Of a stretch of 64,000 nucleotides of DNA, positions 57,191 through 64,000 are shown in pieces. The DNA comes from an uncultured Prevotellaceae bacterium (lineage in GTDB: Bacteria; Bacteroidota; Bacteroidia; Bacteroidales; Bacteroidaceae): positions 1 through 64,000 of the forward strand of contig CADAAR010000007.1 in NCBI GenBank assembly GCA_902785945.1, in the 5' to 3' direction. Each line of letters starts with the position of its first letter. The stretch's first letter is position 1. A program made the translations under genes and the position numbers. The notes below the pieces were generated by a model. The model saw nothing but the letters and a program-made list of their open reading frames with translations, was not told the origin of the DNA and ran no database searches.

Positions 57191-58632
57191 AGAGCCTGAA
57201 AGATTATCGCAGATCGTTGTCAGCCCGTCTGAGTGTGTGGACGGTGCTTGTGGTGACCGCCATCTTCTTGGCAGCCCTCGGCATCATGTTCGCAGAGTCG
57301 GAGGATCGTGTGCGCATGGATACCTTAGGTAAGGCTCGTCAGACGCTCGATGGTACGGTGTTGCATATCGATAATACCCTGCGTGCCGTGGAGGTGGCTG
57401 CCAACAATATGCTACGGGTTATCGAAAACAACCTCGATAAGCCTGATAAGATGTTCGACTATAGCCGAAAGATCTTAGAGAACAACCCCGAAATCGATGG
57501 TTGTAGTATTTCGTTTGAACCCTTCTACTACAAAGAAAAAGGTGAGTATTTCTCTGCCTATTCCTATAATAATGGTGATAGCATTGAGACTGAGAACGAG
57601 GGCGCCGACTATTACCAATATCATACTATGGACTGGTACCTGATACCCAAACTGCTCAATCGTCCCTATTGGATAGAACCTTTTCAGGAAGACGCCACTG
57701 AGGGTATCGTAGTGCAGGACATATTCTCTTCCTATAGCCAGCCCATTCACGACAAAGCAGGCAAGGTGGTGGGTACCTTCTCTGTCGATATCTGTCTCGA
57801 CTGGTTCTCCGACACTGTTTCTGCCACCAAACCTTTCCCCAACTCCTATACGATTCTGTTGGGTAAGGGAGGCACTTATCTCGTACATCCTGACAGCACC
57901 CGACAGTTCTATGAGACGATCTTCACTACTTCGCTTCTGGAGTCAGATTCTACAATCGAGAGTTTAGGTGAGGCGATGATTGCCGGGGAGAGTGGCTATC
58001 GTACGATGACCTATCATGGTGAGTTGCTGCATGTGTTTTATAAACCCTTCAAGAATACGGGCTGGAGTGTAGCTATGATATGTCCTGAAAGTGATGTCTT
58101 TGCAGCCTTTAATCAGTTGAGGCGTACTGTCAGATTAGTGACCGCCATAGGACTGCTTTTGTTGCTGCTGAGCACATGGCTGATAGTGTCACGTAGTGTC
58201 CGCCCGCTGCAGAAGCTTGTAGATTCCACTCATCAGATGATGCAGCATGAGTTTACGGGCGACATTCCCGATAGCACCCGCGAAGACGAGATTGGCCGTT
58301 TGCAGCGACGTTTCAAAGCTATGCAGCAGTCTTTGGGTAGTTACATCAATAAAGTGCGTCAGCAGTCGGCAGTGCTCGAAACGCGTCATGCTGAGTTGCA
58401 GCAGGCCTACGAGCATGCGAAGGAAGAAGAGCGCGTTAGGAATGCCGTACTGCACAAGATGACCAAGGGTATGTCGGCTCCTGTGGCAGATATTACAGCT
58501 GTTTCCCGCACCATTTGTGAGGAGTATCAGAATATGACCGATGACTATATGGACGCCATGGTCGATAAGATAGAGAACGATGCCAATCAGGTTGGCGAGA
58601 TGTTGAATGATTTATTGCGAGAAGCCTTATGA
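57187..58632 (+). CDS. Kinase-less membrane sensor with degenerate HisKA box
   Basis: A 481-residue inner membrane protein: N-terminal helix (about 15-35), large periplasmic dCache-like domain (about 40-305; VLHIDNTLRAVEVAANNML, IDGCSISFEPFYY, MDWYLIPKLLNRPYWIEPF, GTFSVDICLDWFSD, WSVAMICPESDVF), second helix (about 315-335), HAMP (SRSVRPLQKLVDSTHQM...) and coiled coil. It ends in a HisKA-like hairpin. Where the next gene has SHQIRTP, this one has TKGMSAP, so the phosphoacceptor His is Lys427, and no ATPase domain follows. The ORF ends cleanly (LNDLLREAL, ATGA overlap), so truncation by mutation is not obvious. Best read as a pseudo-kinase partner of the next protein. Confidence 0.87.
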   Translation: MKSLKDYRRSLSARLSVWTVLVVTAIFLAALGIMFAESEDRVRMDTLGKARQTLDGTVLHIDNTLRAVEVAANNMLRVIENNLDKPDKMFDYSRKILENNPEIDGCSISFEPFYYKEKGEYFSAYSYNNGDSIETENEGADYYQYHTMDWYLIPKLLNRPYWIEPFQEDATEGIVVQDIFSSYSQPIHDKAGKVVGTFSVDICLDWFSDTVSATKPFPNSYTILLGKGGTYLVHPDSTRQFYETIFTTSLLESDSTIESLGEAMIAGESGYRTMTYHGELLHVFYKPFKNTGWSVAMICPESDVFAAFNQLRRTVRLVTAIGLLLLLLSTWLIVSRSVRPLQKLVDSTHQMMQHEFTGDIPDSTREDEIGRLQRRFKAMQQSLGSYINKVRQQSAVLETRHAELQQAYEHAKEEERVRNAVLHKMTKGMSAPVADITAVSRTICEEYQNMTDDYMDAMVDKIENDANQVGEMLNDLLREAL

Positions 58633-60446
58633 ACATCATTGCCCGTCAGATACGCCGTTCGTTTGCGCTACGTCTCAGTCTGATGATCGTGGCCATCGCT
58701 ACCGTGGTGTTCATCGTGGCCATCGGCGAACTTTTCCATCGTTCGCGTACCGCTACCAGAGAGGCAGCCATTGCACAGGCCACACAGGTGCTCAACAATG
58801 TTACTCAACACATGACGGCACTGCTCAGTGAGGTGGAGGTGGCTACCCATAACACCGAGTGGCAGGTGCTTGAGAATCTCCAACCCGACACTCTACTGCA
58901 GCTTTCGCGTAACATTGTAGAGCTGAACCCCTTGCTCGACGGCTGTAGCATCGCTATGGAACGCAATTTCTTTAAAGACCAAGGGAAATACTTCTCCGCT
59001 TATTCATATCGGTCAGACGAGAATCATATTGAGACGGAGCAGGAGGGTAACGAGAGCTATTTCTATTTCGGCATGGACTGGTATAGCATCCCCATGATCC
59101 GTGGTAGGGCCTGCTGGATAGACCCGTTTGCCGACAGTAATGATATCACAGGTAACAACCGTGGACTTATCGTGTCATATTGCAAGCCCTTGGAGTTGCC
59201 TGATGGTGAGCGCATCGGCGTTATCTCTACTGACCTCTCGTTGCGCAAGCTCTCTCAGGAACTCTCTAAAGAGCGACTTTATCCTGAAAGCTATTTCCTT
59301 CTCTGCGACAGCCGTGGTAAGATTATTGCTTCCAGTAAGGGTGAAATAACAGAGGAAGAGGTTGACAACAATCATAACATAGTGCTTGACAATTCTCTGC
59401 CTCATACAGATTGGAAAGTCATTATAGTCTGTCCCAAGAGTGATATCTTCAGAGGCTACTACCAGCTCATCTATATTGTTATCACCATCGTCATCTTTGG
59501 TCTGTTGTTATTGTGGACCTTCTGCTATTTTGTTGTGAGGAGCAATGTCGCCCGTCTGCAGATGCTCGCTGCCAAGACCGAGGATATGGCGAACGGACGT
59601 TTCGACACGCCCATTCCTCAGACCCGTCGTAAGGATGACATCGGACAACTACAAAACAGTTTCTCTCAGATGCAGGCCTCGCTGGCCGACTATGTGGCTA
59701 ATCTGGAACGCATGAAGATGGAGTCAGAGCAGCGTAATGAGGAACTGGGTGTGGCTAAGGGCATAGCTGAGGCTTCAGATAAGCGTAAGTCAGCTTTTAT
59801 TCAGGATATGTCACACCAGATTCGTACCCCACTCAACATCATCAGCGGCTTTGCACAGATTCTGCGTGAGAACCACCGTATGATGAGCGAGGAGGAGAGT
59901 CTGGAGTTGTCGAGGGATATGCAGCGCAATGGCTATATCATCTCAACCATCATCGACAATTGGTCGATGACCTCTGCGCTCGATAAGGTAAAAGAACTTC
60001 CCCGTGAGGATTTGGTCACCGCTAATATGCTCTGTCACGAGGCAGTGAGTAATGTTTTGTTCCAACAGCGTGACGATGTGATGCTGAACATTGAGACTGC
60101 CGAACGCGATATCCGTTTGAAGACCGATAAGAAGAGTGTCTTGAAGATTCTGAGTGAGTTGCTCCACAATGCCGATAAGTTCACGACAGAAGGCGCCATC
60201 ACTATAGGATGCCAGCAGCTGAACAGCCGCTTTATGGCCTTCTATGTGGCTGACACGGGTTGTGGCATAGCTCCGGAGAATCATGAACGTGTGTTTGAGC
60301 CGTTCATGAAAGTCGATGAGTTCTGCGAGGGCTTGGGCCTAGGCTTGCCACTTTGTCGCCGTCTGGCTGAACTCCTAAAAGGAGAAATCGTGCTCGACGC
60401 GCGTTATAACGCGGGAGCACGATTTGTCCTGAAATTACCTATTTAA
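58629..60446 (+). CDS. Sensor histidine kinase with dCache-like domain
   Basis: A 605-residue paralogue of the preceding sensor with the full kinase: periplasmic domain (MTALLSEVEVATHN, LDGCSIAMERNFF, FGMDWYSIPMIRGRACWIDPF), second membrane helix near residue 290, HAMP, coiled coil, HisKA with His396 in MSHQIRTPLNIISGF, and HATPase with N box ELLHNADKF, G1 DTGCGIAPENHERVFEPF and G2 GLGLGLPLCRRLAEL. It is active by sequence. No receiver domain or response-regulator gene is adjacent, so its output partner is elsewhere. The shared motifs of the two periplasmic domains suggest a heteromeric receptor reading the binding protein at 56243-57190. Confidence 0.92.
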   Translation: MNIIARQIRRSFALRLSLMIVAIATVVFIVAIGELFHRSRTATREAAIAQATQVLNNVTQHMTALLSEVEVATHNTEWQVLENLQPDTLLQLSRNIVELNPLLDGCSIAMERNFFKDQGKYFSAYSYRSDENHIETEQEGNESYFYFGMDWYSIPMIRGRACWIDPFADSNDITGNNRGLIVSYCKPLELPDGERIGVISTDLSLRKLSQELSKERLYPESYFLLCDSRGKIIASSKGEITEEEVDNNHNIVLDNSLPHTDWKVIIVCPKSDIFRGYYQLIYIVITIVIFGLLLLWTFCYFVVRSNVARLQMLAAKTEDMANGRFDTPIPQTRRKDDIGQLQNSFSQMQASLADYVANLERMKMESEQRNEELGVAKGIAEASDKRKSAFIQDMSHQIRTPLNIISGFAQILRENHRMMSEEESLELSRDMQRNGYIISTIIDNWSMTSALDKVKELPREDLVTANMLCHEAVSNVLFQQRDDVMLNIETAERDIRLKTDKKSVLKILSELLHNADKFTTEGAITIGCQQLNSRFMAFYVADTGCGIAPENHERVFEPFMKVDEFCEGLGLGLPLCRRLAELLKGEIVLDARYNAGARFVLKLPI

Positions 60447-60458
60447 ATAAAAGCTTAC

Positions 60459-63281
60459 TTATTTCTCCGGCATCATTACGATTGAGGCATGGTTGCCTGC
60501 ATTGATCATCTGCTTGATGAAGTCCTGCACTTTCTGGTTAGTAACAGCCTTCACGGTCTCTGCATATTTCGTCTGCAGGTCTACACCCTCAGCAGTCCAC
60601 TCTGTCAGCACATTCATCCAGTGACCGTTCTCACGGTTGTTGTCTTCAGCCTGCTTCAGCAGGATCTCTCTTACCGTGTTCAAGTCGGTGTCGCTGATCT
60701 TCTCAGAGGCCTCCTGCAGATACTTCAGCATCAGGTCGCGGGCAATCTTCTGCTTGTCAGGATTCGTGGGAGCCTGGGCTGTGAACATGTATATGGGCTT
60801 GTCGCCATTGACGCTCATCTCGCCACGTGCGCCAACATTGTAGGCTGCACTCTCCTCCTCGCGAATGGTGCGATCGTAGATACGGGTCATAATCTGTGAG
60901 GCAAAGCGCATCAGAACCACATTCTCAAGGGTGTAAGGCAACTGGTCGTTAAGCCAGATCTCTGTGGTCTGTGCCTGTGGCGTTTCCATCTTACGGGTGA
61001 AGTTGCAAACGGGGTTACCCCTGAAGAACGTACGCACATCCTTAGCCTTTACAGCCTGTCCCTGAGGCATCGCGGCGATATACTGCTCCAGATACTCACG
61101 TACCTTCTGCTCGTCGAAATTGCCGATGATGGTGTAGACGAACTGTCCACCGTTGCCATACATCTGCTTCAACATCTGCAGTGTGCGGTCGTAGTCAAAT
61201 TTCTCGATATCCTCCAGGTTAGGCAGCATATACAGGGGGTTGCCACTGTTCTGTACGCTAGCCACTGAGTCGCGGTATACCAAATCATGATTCAAATCCT
61301 TCGTCTTCAGCACCAGTTGCATCTGATTCACAAACGATGCCATCGACTTCTCGTCCTTATTCACATTGGTCATCGTCAGGTAGAACAACTGGAACAGTGT
61401 CTCCAAATCCTTTGGTGTCGACTGTCCGGAGATATACTGACGGTCCTCAGCCACCCTGATGCCTACTGAAGCCACCTTACCGGCAAGGGCCTTGTCGAGT
61501 TCTGACTTCAGGAAATTACCCAGACCGCTGTACATCACCACAGCGTCGATGGCCTGCAGATTGATCTCGTCAGCCTTGCCAAAGAGCGAATAGCCACCCT
61601 TGGCCTCGGCCTGCATCATTACCTGGTCATCCTTGAAGTCGGTCTTTTTCAGGATTACACGGGCACCGTTCGAGAGCGTCAGCTCCTTATAACCTAAGGT
61701 CTTGTTCTCCGTTTCTTTCATAATCTTTCCCTTGGCAGGCATTTGCGAAATCAGCGGCTCCTCTTTCACATTGTCCACCCAGGCGGTGAGCGTCTCAGTG
61801 CGTACAGCCTCAATACCGGTCTTCATGGCGTCGGGGCTCACGTAGGTCTTGCCCTCCTTCTCCTGCTCCATACAGTAAGCCACGAGGTTCTTGTCGTCCG
61901 TGGTGATCAACTGCTGGGCATACTGGTTCACCAGTTCTACTGGTAGCTGACCAGCCAGGGCCGTCATCGTCTGATAGAGGGTCTCGATAGAGGGTATGGG
62001 GTCGTTCTCGAGGAAGTTCTCTACATATTCGCTGCAATAGACATTGTTCTTACGCTTGTCGCGGTTGGTGTATGTCTTCTCCAATCCACTCAGGTAGTCG
62101 GCCTTCGCACGTGCATACTCCGTAGCGGTGAAACCGAAGTCACGGGCGCGCTTGGCCTCACGGTAGATGGCCTGTAGCGTCTCGATGTCCTTGCCTTCCT
62201 TGGCCACGCCGATTAACTGGAAAGCGTCCTTTGTACGGGCCATGTCTAAGTAGTTGCCGTCTCCGGCCTGTCCCTGAATAAACGGACAGTCGGGCTGTTC
62301 TGAAATCTCTGAGAAGCGACTGTTCAGCATTGAACACACCATCGAACTCAGATATTGCTGTACCAGATAGGCAACGGTCTTTTTCAGCTCTGCGGGTACG
62401 GGGTCACGCTTCATCGAGAGCATCAGCACGGGATACTGCTGCTCCTTGTCCTTCTCAGCCACATAGATGGCTTTCTCATTATCGGGCACGGGCTCGTCCA
62501 CCACTTTCGCAGCATTGGCAGGTACCACAATGTCACCAAACAGCTTTTTGATTAGCGCCTCGGTATAGTCCACATTGATGTCGCCTACAATGATGATAGC
62601 CTGATTGTCCGGACGATACCATTTCTTATAATAAGCAATCAGCTCTTCGGGCTTGAAATTGTCGATGATCTCCATTTTACCGATTGGCATGCGGAAACCG
62701 TATTTCGACCCTTGGAACAGGGTGGGCAGGGCGCGCTCAATCATACGTTGGCTGGGCGAGTTACGCATGCGGTACTCGTTGTGGATCACGTCGCGCTCCT
62801 TCTCAATCTCCTCGGGGGTGGCGGTGACACCGCTACTCCAGTCGCGCAATACCAACACACATGAGTCGAGGGCGCTCTGACGCTCTGTGCTCACGTCTGA
62901 GATATAGTACACCGTACGGTCAATTGAGGTGTAGGCGTTGAGGCTACGGCCATACTGTACACCAATCGACTGCAGATACTCAGTCATCGTTCCCGTGGGG
63001 AAATGCTCTGAACCGTTAAAGGCCATGTGCTCCAGGAAGTGGGCCAGGCCCTGCTGCGAGTCATCCTCTTGGATGGAACCCACGCGCTGGGCGATGTAGA
63101 AATTTGCTTTCTTCTCAGGGGTGTTGTTGTGACGCAGGTAGTAGGTCAGGCCGTTGTCGAGTTTACCGATACGTACACTGTCGTCTACAGGAATCTCCGG
63201 CATCTGCATCTGTTGTTGCTGAGCCGAAACCATCATGGTGGTAAGCAGTGCGACTGCCACAAAAAGTTTTCTTAGTTTCAT
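60459..63281 (-). CDS. M16-family (insulinase/PqqL-like) zinc protease
   Basis: A 940-residue exported metallopeptidase with two M16 pairs of domains. Signal peptide (KLRKLFVAVALLTTMMVSAQ), active-site HFLEH at residues 81-85 with the third zinc ligand in the EEIEKERDVIHNE region, and an inactive second M16 half (from about residue 530; LSNGARVILKKTDF). It resembles periplasmic PqqL-type proteases that degrade imported peptides. I start at ATG 63281: the longer ORF (63350) extends past a -7-like box (63317-63324). The stop lies 12 bp from the convergent kinase stop. Confidence 0.92.
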   Translation of the reverse strand: MKLRKLFVAVALLTTMMVSAQQQQMQMPEIPVDDSVRIGKLDNGLTYYLRHNNTPEKKANFYIAQRVGSIQEDDSQQGLAHFLEHMAFNGSEHFPTGTMTEYLQSIGVQYGRSLNAYTSIDRTVYYISDVSTERQSALDSCVLVLRDWSSGVTATPEEIEKERDVIHNEYRMRNSPSQRMIERALPTLFQGSKYGFRMPIGKMEIIDNFKPEELIAYYKKWYRPDNQAIIIVGDINVDYTEALIKKLFGDIVVPANAAKVVDEPVPDNEKAIYVAEKDKEQQYPVLMLSMKRDPVPAELKKTVAYLVQQYLSSMVCSMLNSRFSEISEQPDCPFIQGQAGDGNYLDMARTKDAFQLIGVAKEGKDIETLQAIYREAKRARDFGFTATEYARAKADYLSGLEKTYTNRDKRKNNVYCSEYVENFLENDPIPSIETLYQTMTALAGQLPVELVNQYAQQLITTDDKNLVAYCMEQEKEGKTYVSPDAMKTGIEAVRTETLTAWVDNVKEEPLISQMPAKGKIMKETENKTLGYKELTLSNGARVILKKTDFKDDQVMMQAEAKGGYSLFGKADEINLQAIDAVVMYSGLGNFLKSELDKALAGKVASVGIRVAEDRQYISGQSTPKDLETLFQLFYLTMTNVNKDEKSMASFVNQMQLVLKTKDLNHDLVYRDSVASVQNSGNPLYMLPNLEDIEKFDYDRTLQMLKQMYGNGGQFVYTIIGNFDEQKVREYLEQYIAAMPQGQAVKAKDVRTFFRGNPVCNFTRKMETPQAQTTEIWLNDQLPYTLENVVLMRFASQIMTRIYDRTIREEESAAYNVGARGEMSVNGDKPIYMFTAQAPTNPDKQKIARDLMLKYLQEASEKISDTDLNTVREILLKQAEDNNRENGHWMNVLTEWTAEGVDLQTKYAETVKAVTNQKVQDFIKQMINAGNHASIVMMPEK

Positions 63282-63379
63282 TTTGCTATGATTTGATTGA
63301 TTAAACTTTTCGTTTGCAAAGATACGGACTTTTTTTCTAACACCATGCAAACTTTATGTTATCTTTAGGTTAAAACACG

Positions 63380-63414
63380 AAAAAGGCCGCCTTGCGGTTT
63401 AGAACAAGACGGCC
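63380..63414 (-). terminator. Rho-independent terminator after the DUF3836-like gene
   Basis: On the minus strand GGCCGTCTTG (63414-63405), 10-base loop, CAAGGCGGCC (63394-63385), then TTTTT. The 10-bp stem has one G-U wobble. Confidence 0.88.
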
Positions 63415-63449
63415 GAGGAAATGTATATGAGAGAGAGTTTTATGGATTC

Positions 63450-63935
63450 TTATTGCTGTGCGAGCAGGCGGCTGTCCAGAGGCTCCATCACCACCATGCT
63501 GCTGCTGAGAAACATGTTGTCTTTCTGTTCGTTCATCTTATAAGTCTTCACAGTGGTCAGGTTAGGAGCCTGTGAACGGTAAAGAGTTACTTCGGTAGGC
63601 AAGTCGTAGTGCTGCTTCTCGGCGTTCCAGTAGCTTACTTCTACATTGTACCCGTTCTTATAATATTTATAGGTCAGACGACTGCTCTTCGTCCATTGCT
63701 GGGTAGCTTCGTCCCAGCTCATCATCTCCTTGTCCTGCAGACGGCCTTGCTCGTCGTAAGAGTAGCAGTACTCCATCTTCTGCTCCATCTGTTTCTTGTC
63801 GTTCTGGGCATACACCTCTATCTTGTTAACCATACCGTCTTCCATCTCGCCATTATACATGTAGTTGGCGTCGTTGCTGTTGACTGCGTTGAAGTACATT
63901 GTGAGTACTGTTGCTGCTGTGATGATTGATTCCAT
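63450..63935 (-). CDS. DUF3836-like small secreted protein
   Basis: A 161-residue protein resembling the DUF3836 family of small exported proteins found in Prevotella and Bacteroides. The N-terminus (MESIITAATVLTMYFNAVNS) is a short, weakly charged signal-like segment. The rest contains YD-type repeat wording (YCYSYDEQGRLQDKEMMSWDE, RLTYKYYKNGYNVEVSYWN) similar to beta-hairpin repeats of secreted Bacteroidota proteins, in which each repeat reads 'tyxYdxxGrl'. Function is unknown. A -7 box TAACTTTG on the minus strand (63986-63993) lies upstream; its -33 partner falls outside the window. A strong terminator follows. Confidence 0.75.
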   Translation of the reverse strand: MESIITAATVLTMYFNAVNSNDANYMYNGEMEDGMVNKIEVYAQNDKKQMEQKMEYCYSYDEQGRLQDKEMMSWDEATQQWTKSSRLTYKYYKNGYNVEVSYWNAEKQHYDLPTEVTLYRSQAPNLTTVKTYKMNEQKDNMFLSSSMVVMEPLDSRLLAQQ

Positions 63936-64000
63936 AACTCTTTATTTTTTGTTGTTAATAATTTCTTTTTGTCCTTTAGACGCTGCAAAGTTACGATTAA

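Noticed and set aside
57187-58632. The first sensor as a frameshifted pseudogene of a full kinase
   Set aside because: The frame is open to a clean stop with an ATGA overlap into the next gene, and the region after the HisKA-like hairpin contains no kinase remnant in other frames, since the next gene starts at once.
1-64000. tRNA, rRNA, riboswitch, transposase or prophage genes
   Set aside because: Both strands were read for conserved tRNA arms, rRNA segments and transposase or integrase motifs; none was recognised. A covariance-model search would be needed to exclude small RNAs.

Overview
The window looks like chromosomal DNA from a Gram-negative Bacteroidales bacterium, most likely Prevotellaceae (Prevotella sensu lato). 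The reasons are a complete PorP-GldKLMN type IX secretion core, a DUF3836-like secreted protein, an ECF-sigma/anti-sigma/outer-membrane-barrel operon, and many promoters of the Bacteroidota form TTTG-N19-21-TAnnTTTG. No rRNA, tRNA, CRISPR array, prophage or transposase was recognised. Coding density is high and most genes lie in short operons with ATGA-type overlaps.

Layout. 1-378: start of a periplasmic-binding-domain sensor running off the left edge. 595-2975: formate-tetrahydrofolate ligase and a membrane-anchored winged-helix regulator. 3069-7904: a secreted protein, then an operon of ECF sigma factor, anti-sigma factor, secreted protein and TonB-receptor-like barrel, preceded by three TGTC direct repeats at 11-bp period. 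7905-8615: gene-poor, rich in short inverted ATCCCTCACAT repeats. 8616-13127 (minus): PAP2 phosphatase/barrel, GH3 lipoprotein, zinc-ribbon protein. 13210-15828 (minus): GH2 glycosidase. 15948-21918: type IX secretion core. 22007-24851: small barrel and PriA. 24854-28623 (minus): FadL-type porin and a 7TM-HD phosphodiesterase, divergent from gltX-kdtA (28723-31463). 31432-35835: 5'-nucleotidase, FMN-binding protein, BASS transporter, gamma-carbonic anhydrase and malate dehydrogenase. 36069-39193: histidine phosphatase and Xaa-Pro aminopeptidase. 39358-45073: surface-glycan/lipid A genes (aminotransferase, GT2, LicD, GT4, LpxL-like, GT11). 45070-53969 (minus): miaB, an MsbA-like exporter and three tandem LTA-synthase-family enzymes. 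54043-56087 (minus): MalY/PatB and DUF3737. 56243-60446: NMT1/THI5-like binding protein, a kinase-less sensor with a degenerate phosphoacceptor box, and an intact histidine kinase. 60459-63935 (minus): M16 protease and a DUF3836-like protein.

How the genes work together. The window is dominated by envelope functions: protein secretion (T9SS), lipid A/core synthesis (kdtA, LpxL-like, MsbA-like), glycan assembly and probable phosphodiester decoration (LicD, three LTA-synthase-like enzymes), and envelope sensing (ECF operon, binding-protein/kinase operon).

The most unusual signal is at the DNA level. Two classes of micro-tandem repeat, each usually about four units, are scattered through unrelated genes and intergenic gaps: a 9-bp class with TCCGGA at the core (six arrays, all in-frame inside genes) and a 7-bp class (about nine arrays, in promoters, gene junctions, a signal peptide and protein loops). 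Two paralogous LTA-synthase genes carry one of each at the same linker, which points to independent insertion or growth at permissive sites. A second candidate system is the three-gene operon at 56243-60446, in which an orphan binding protein is translationally coupled to a pseudo-kinase and a true kinase with no permease or response regulator nearby.
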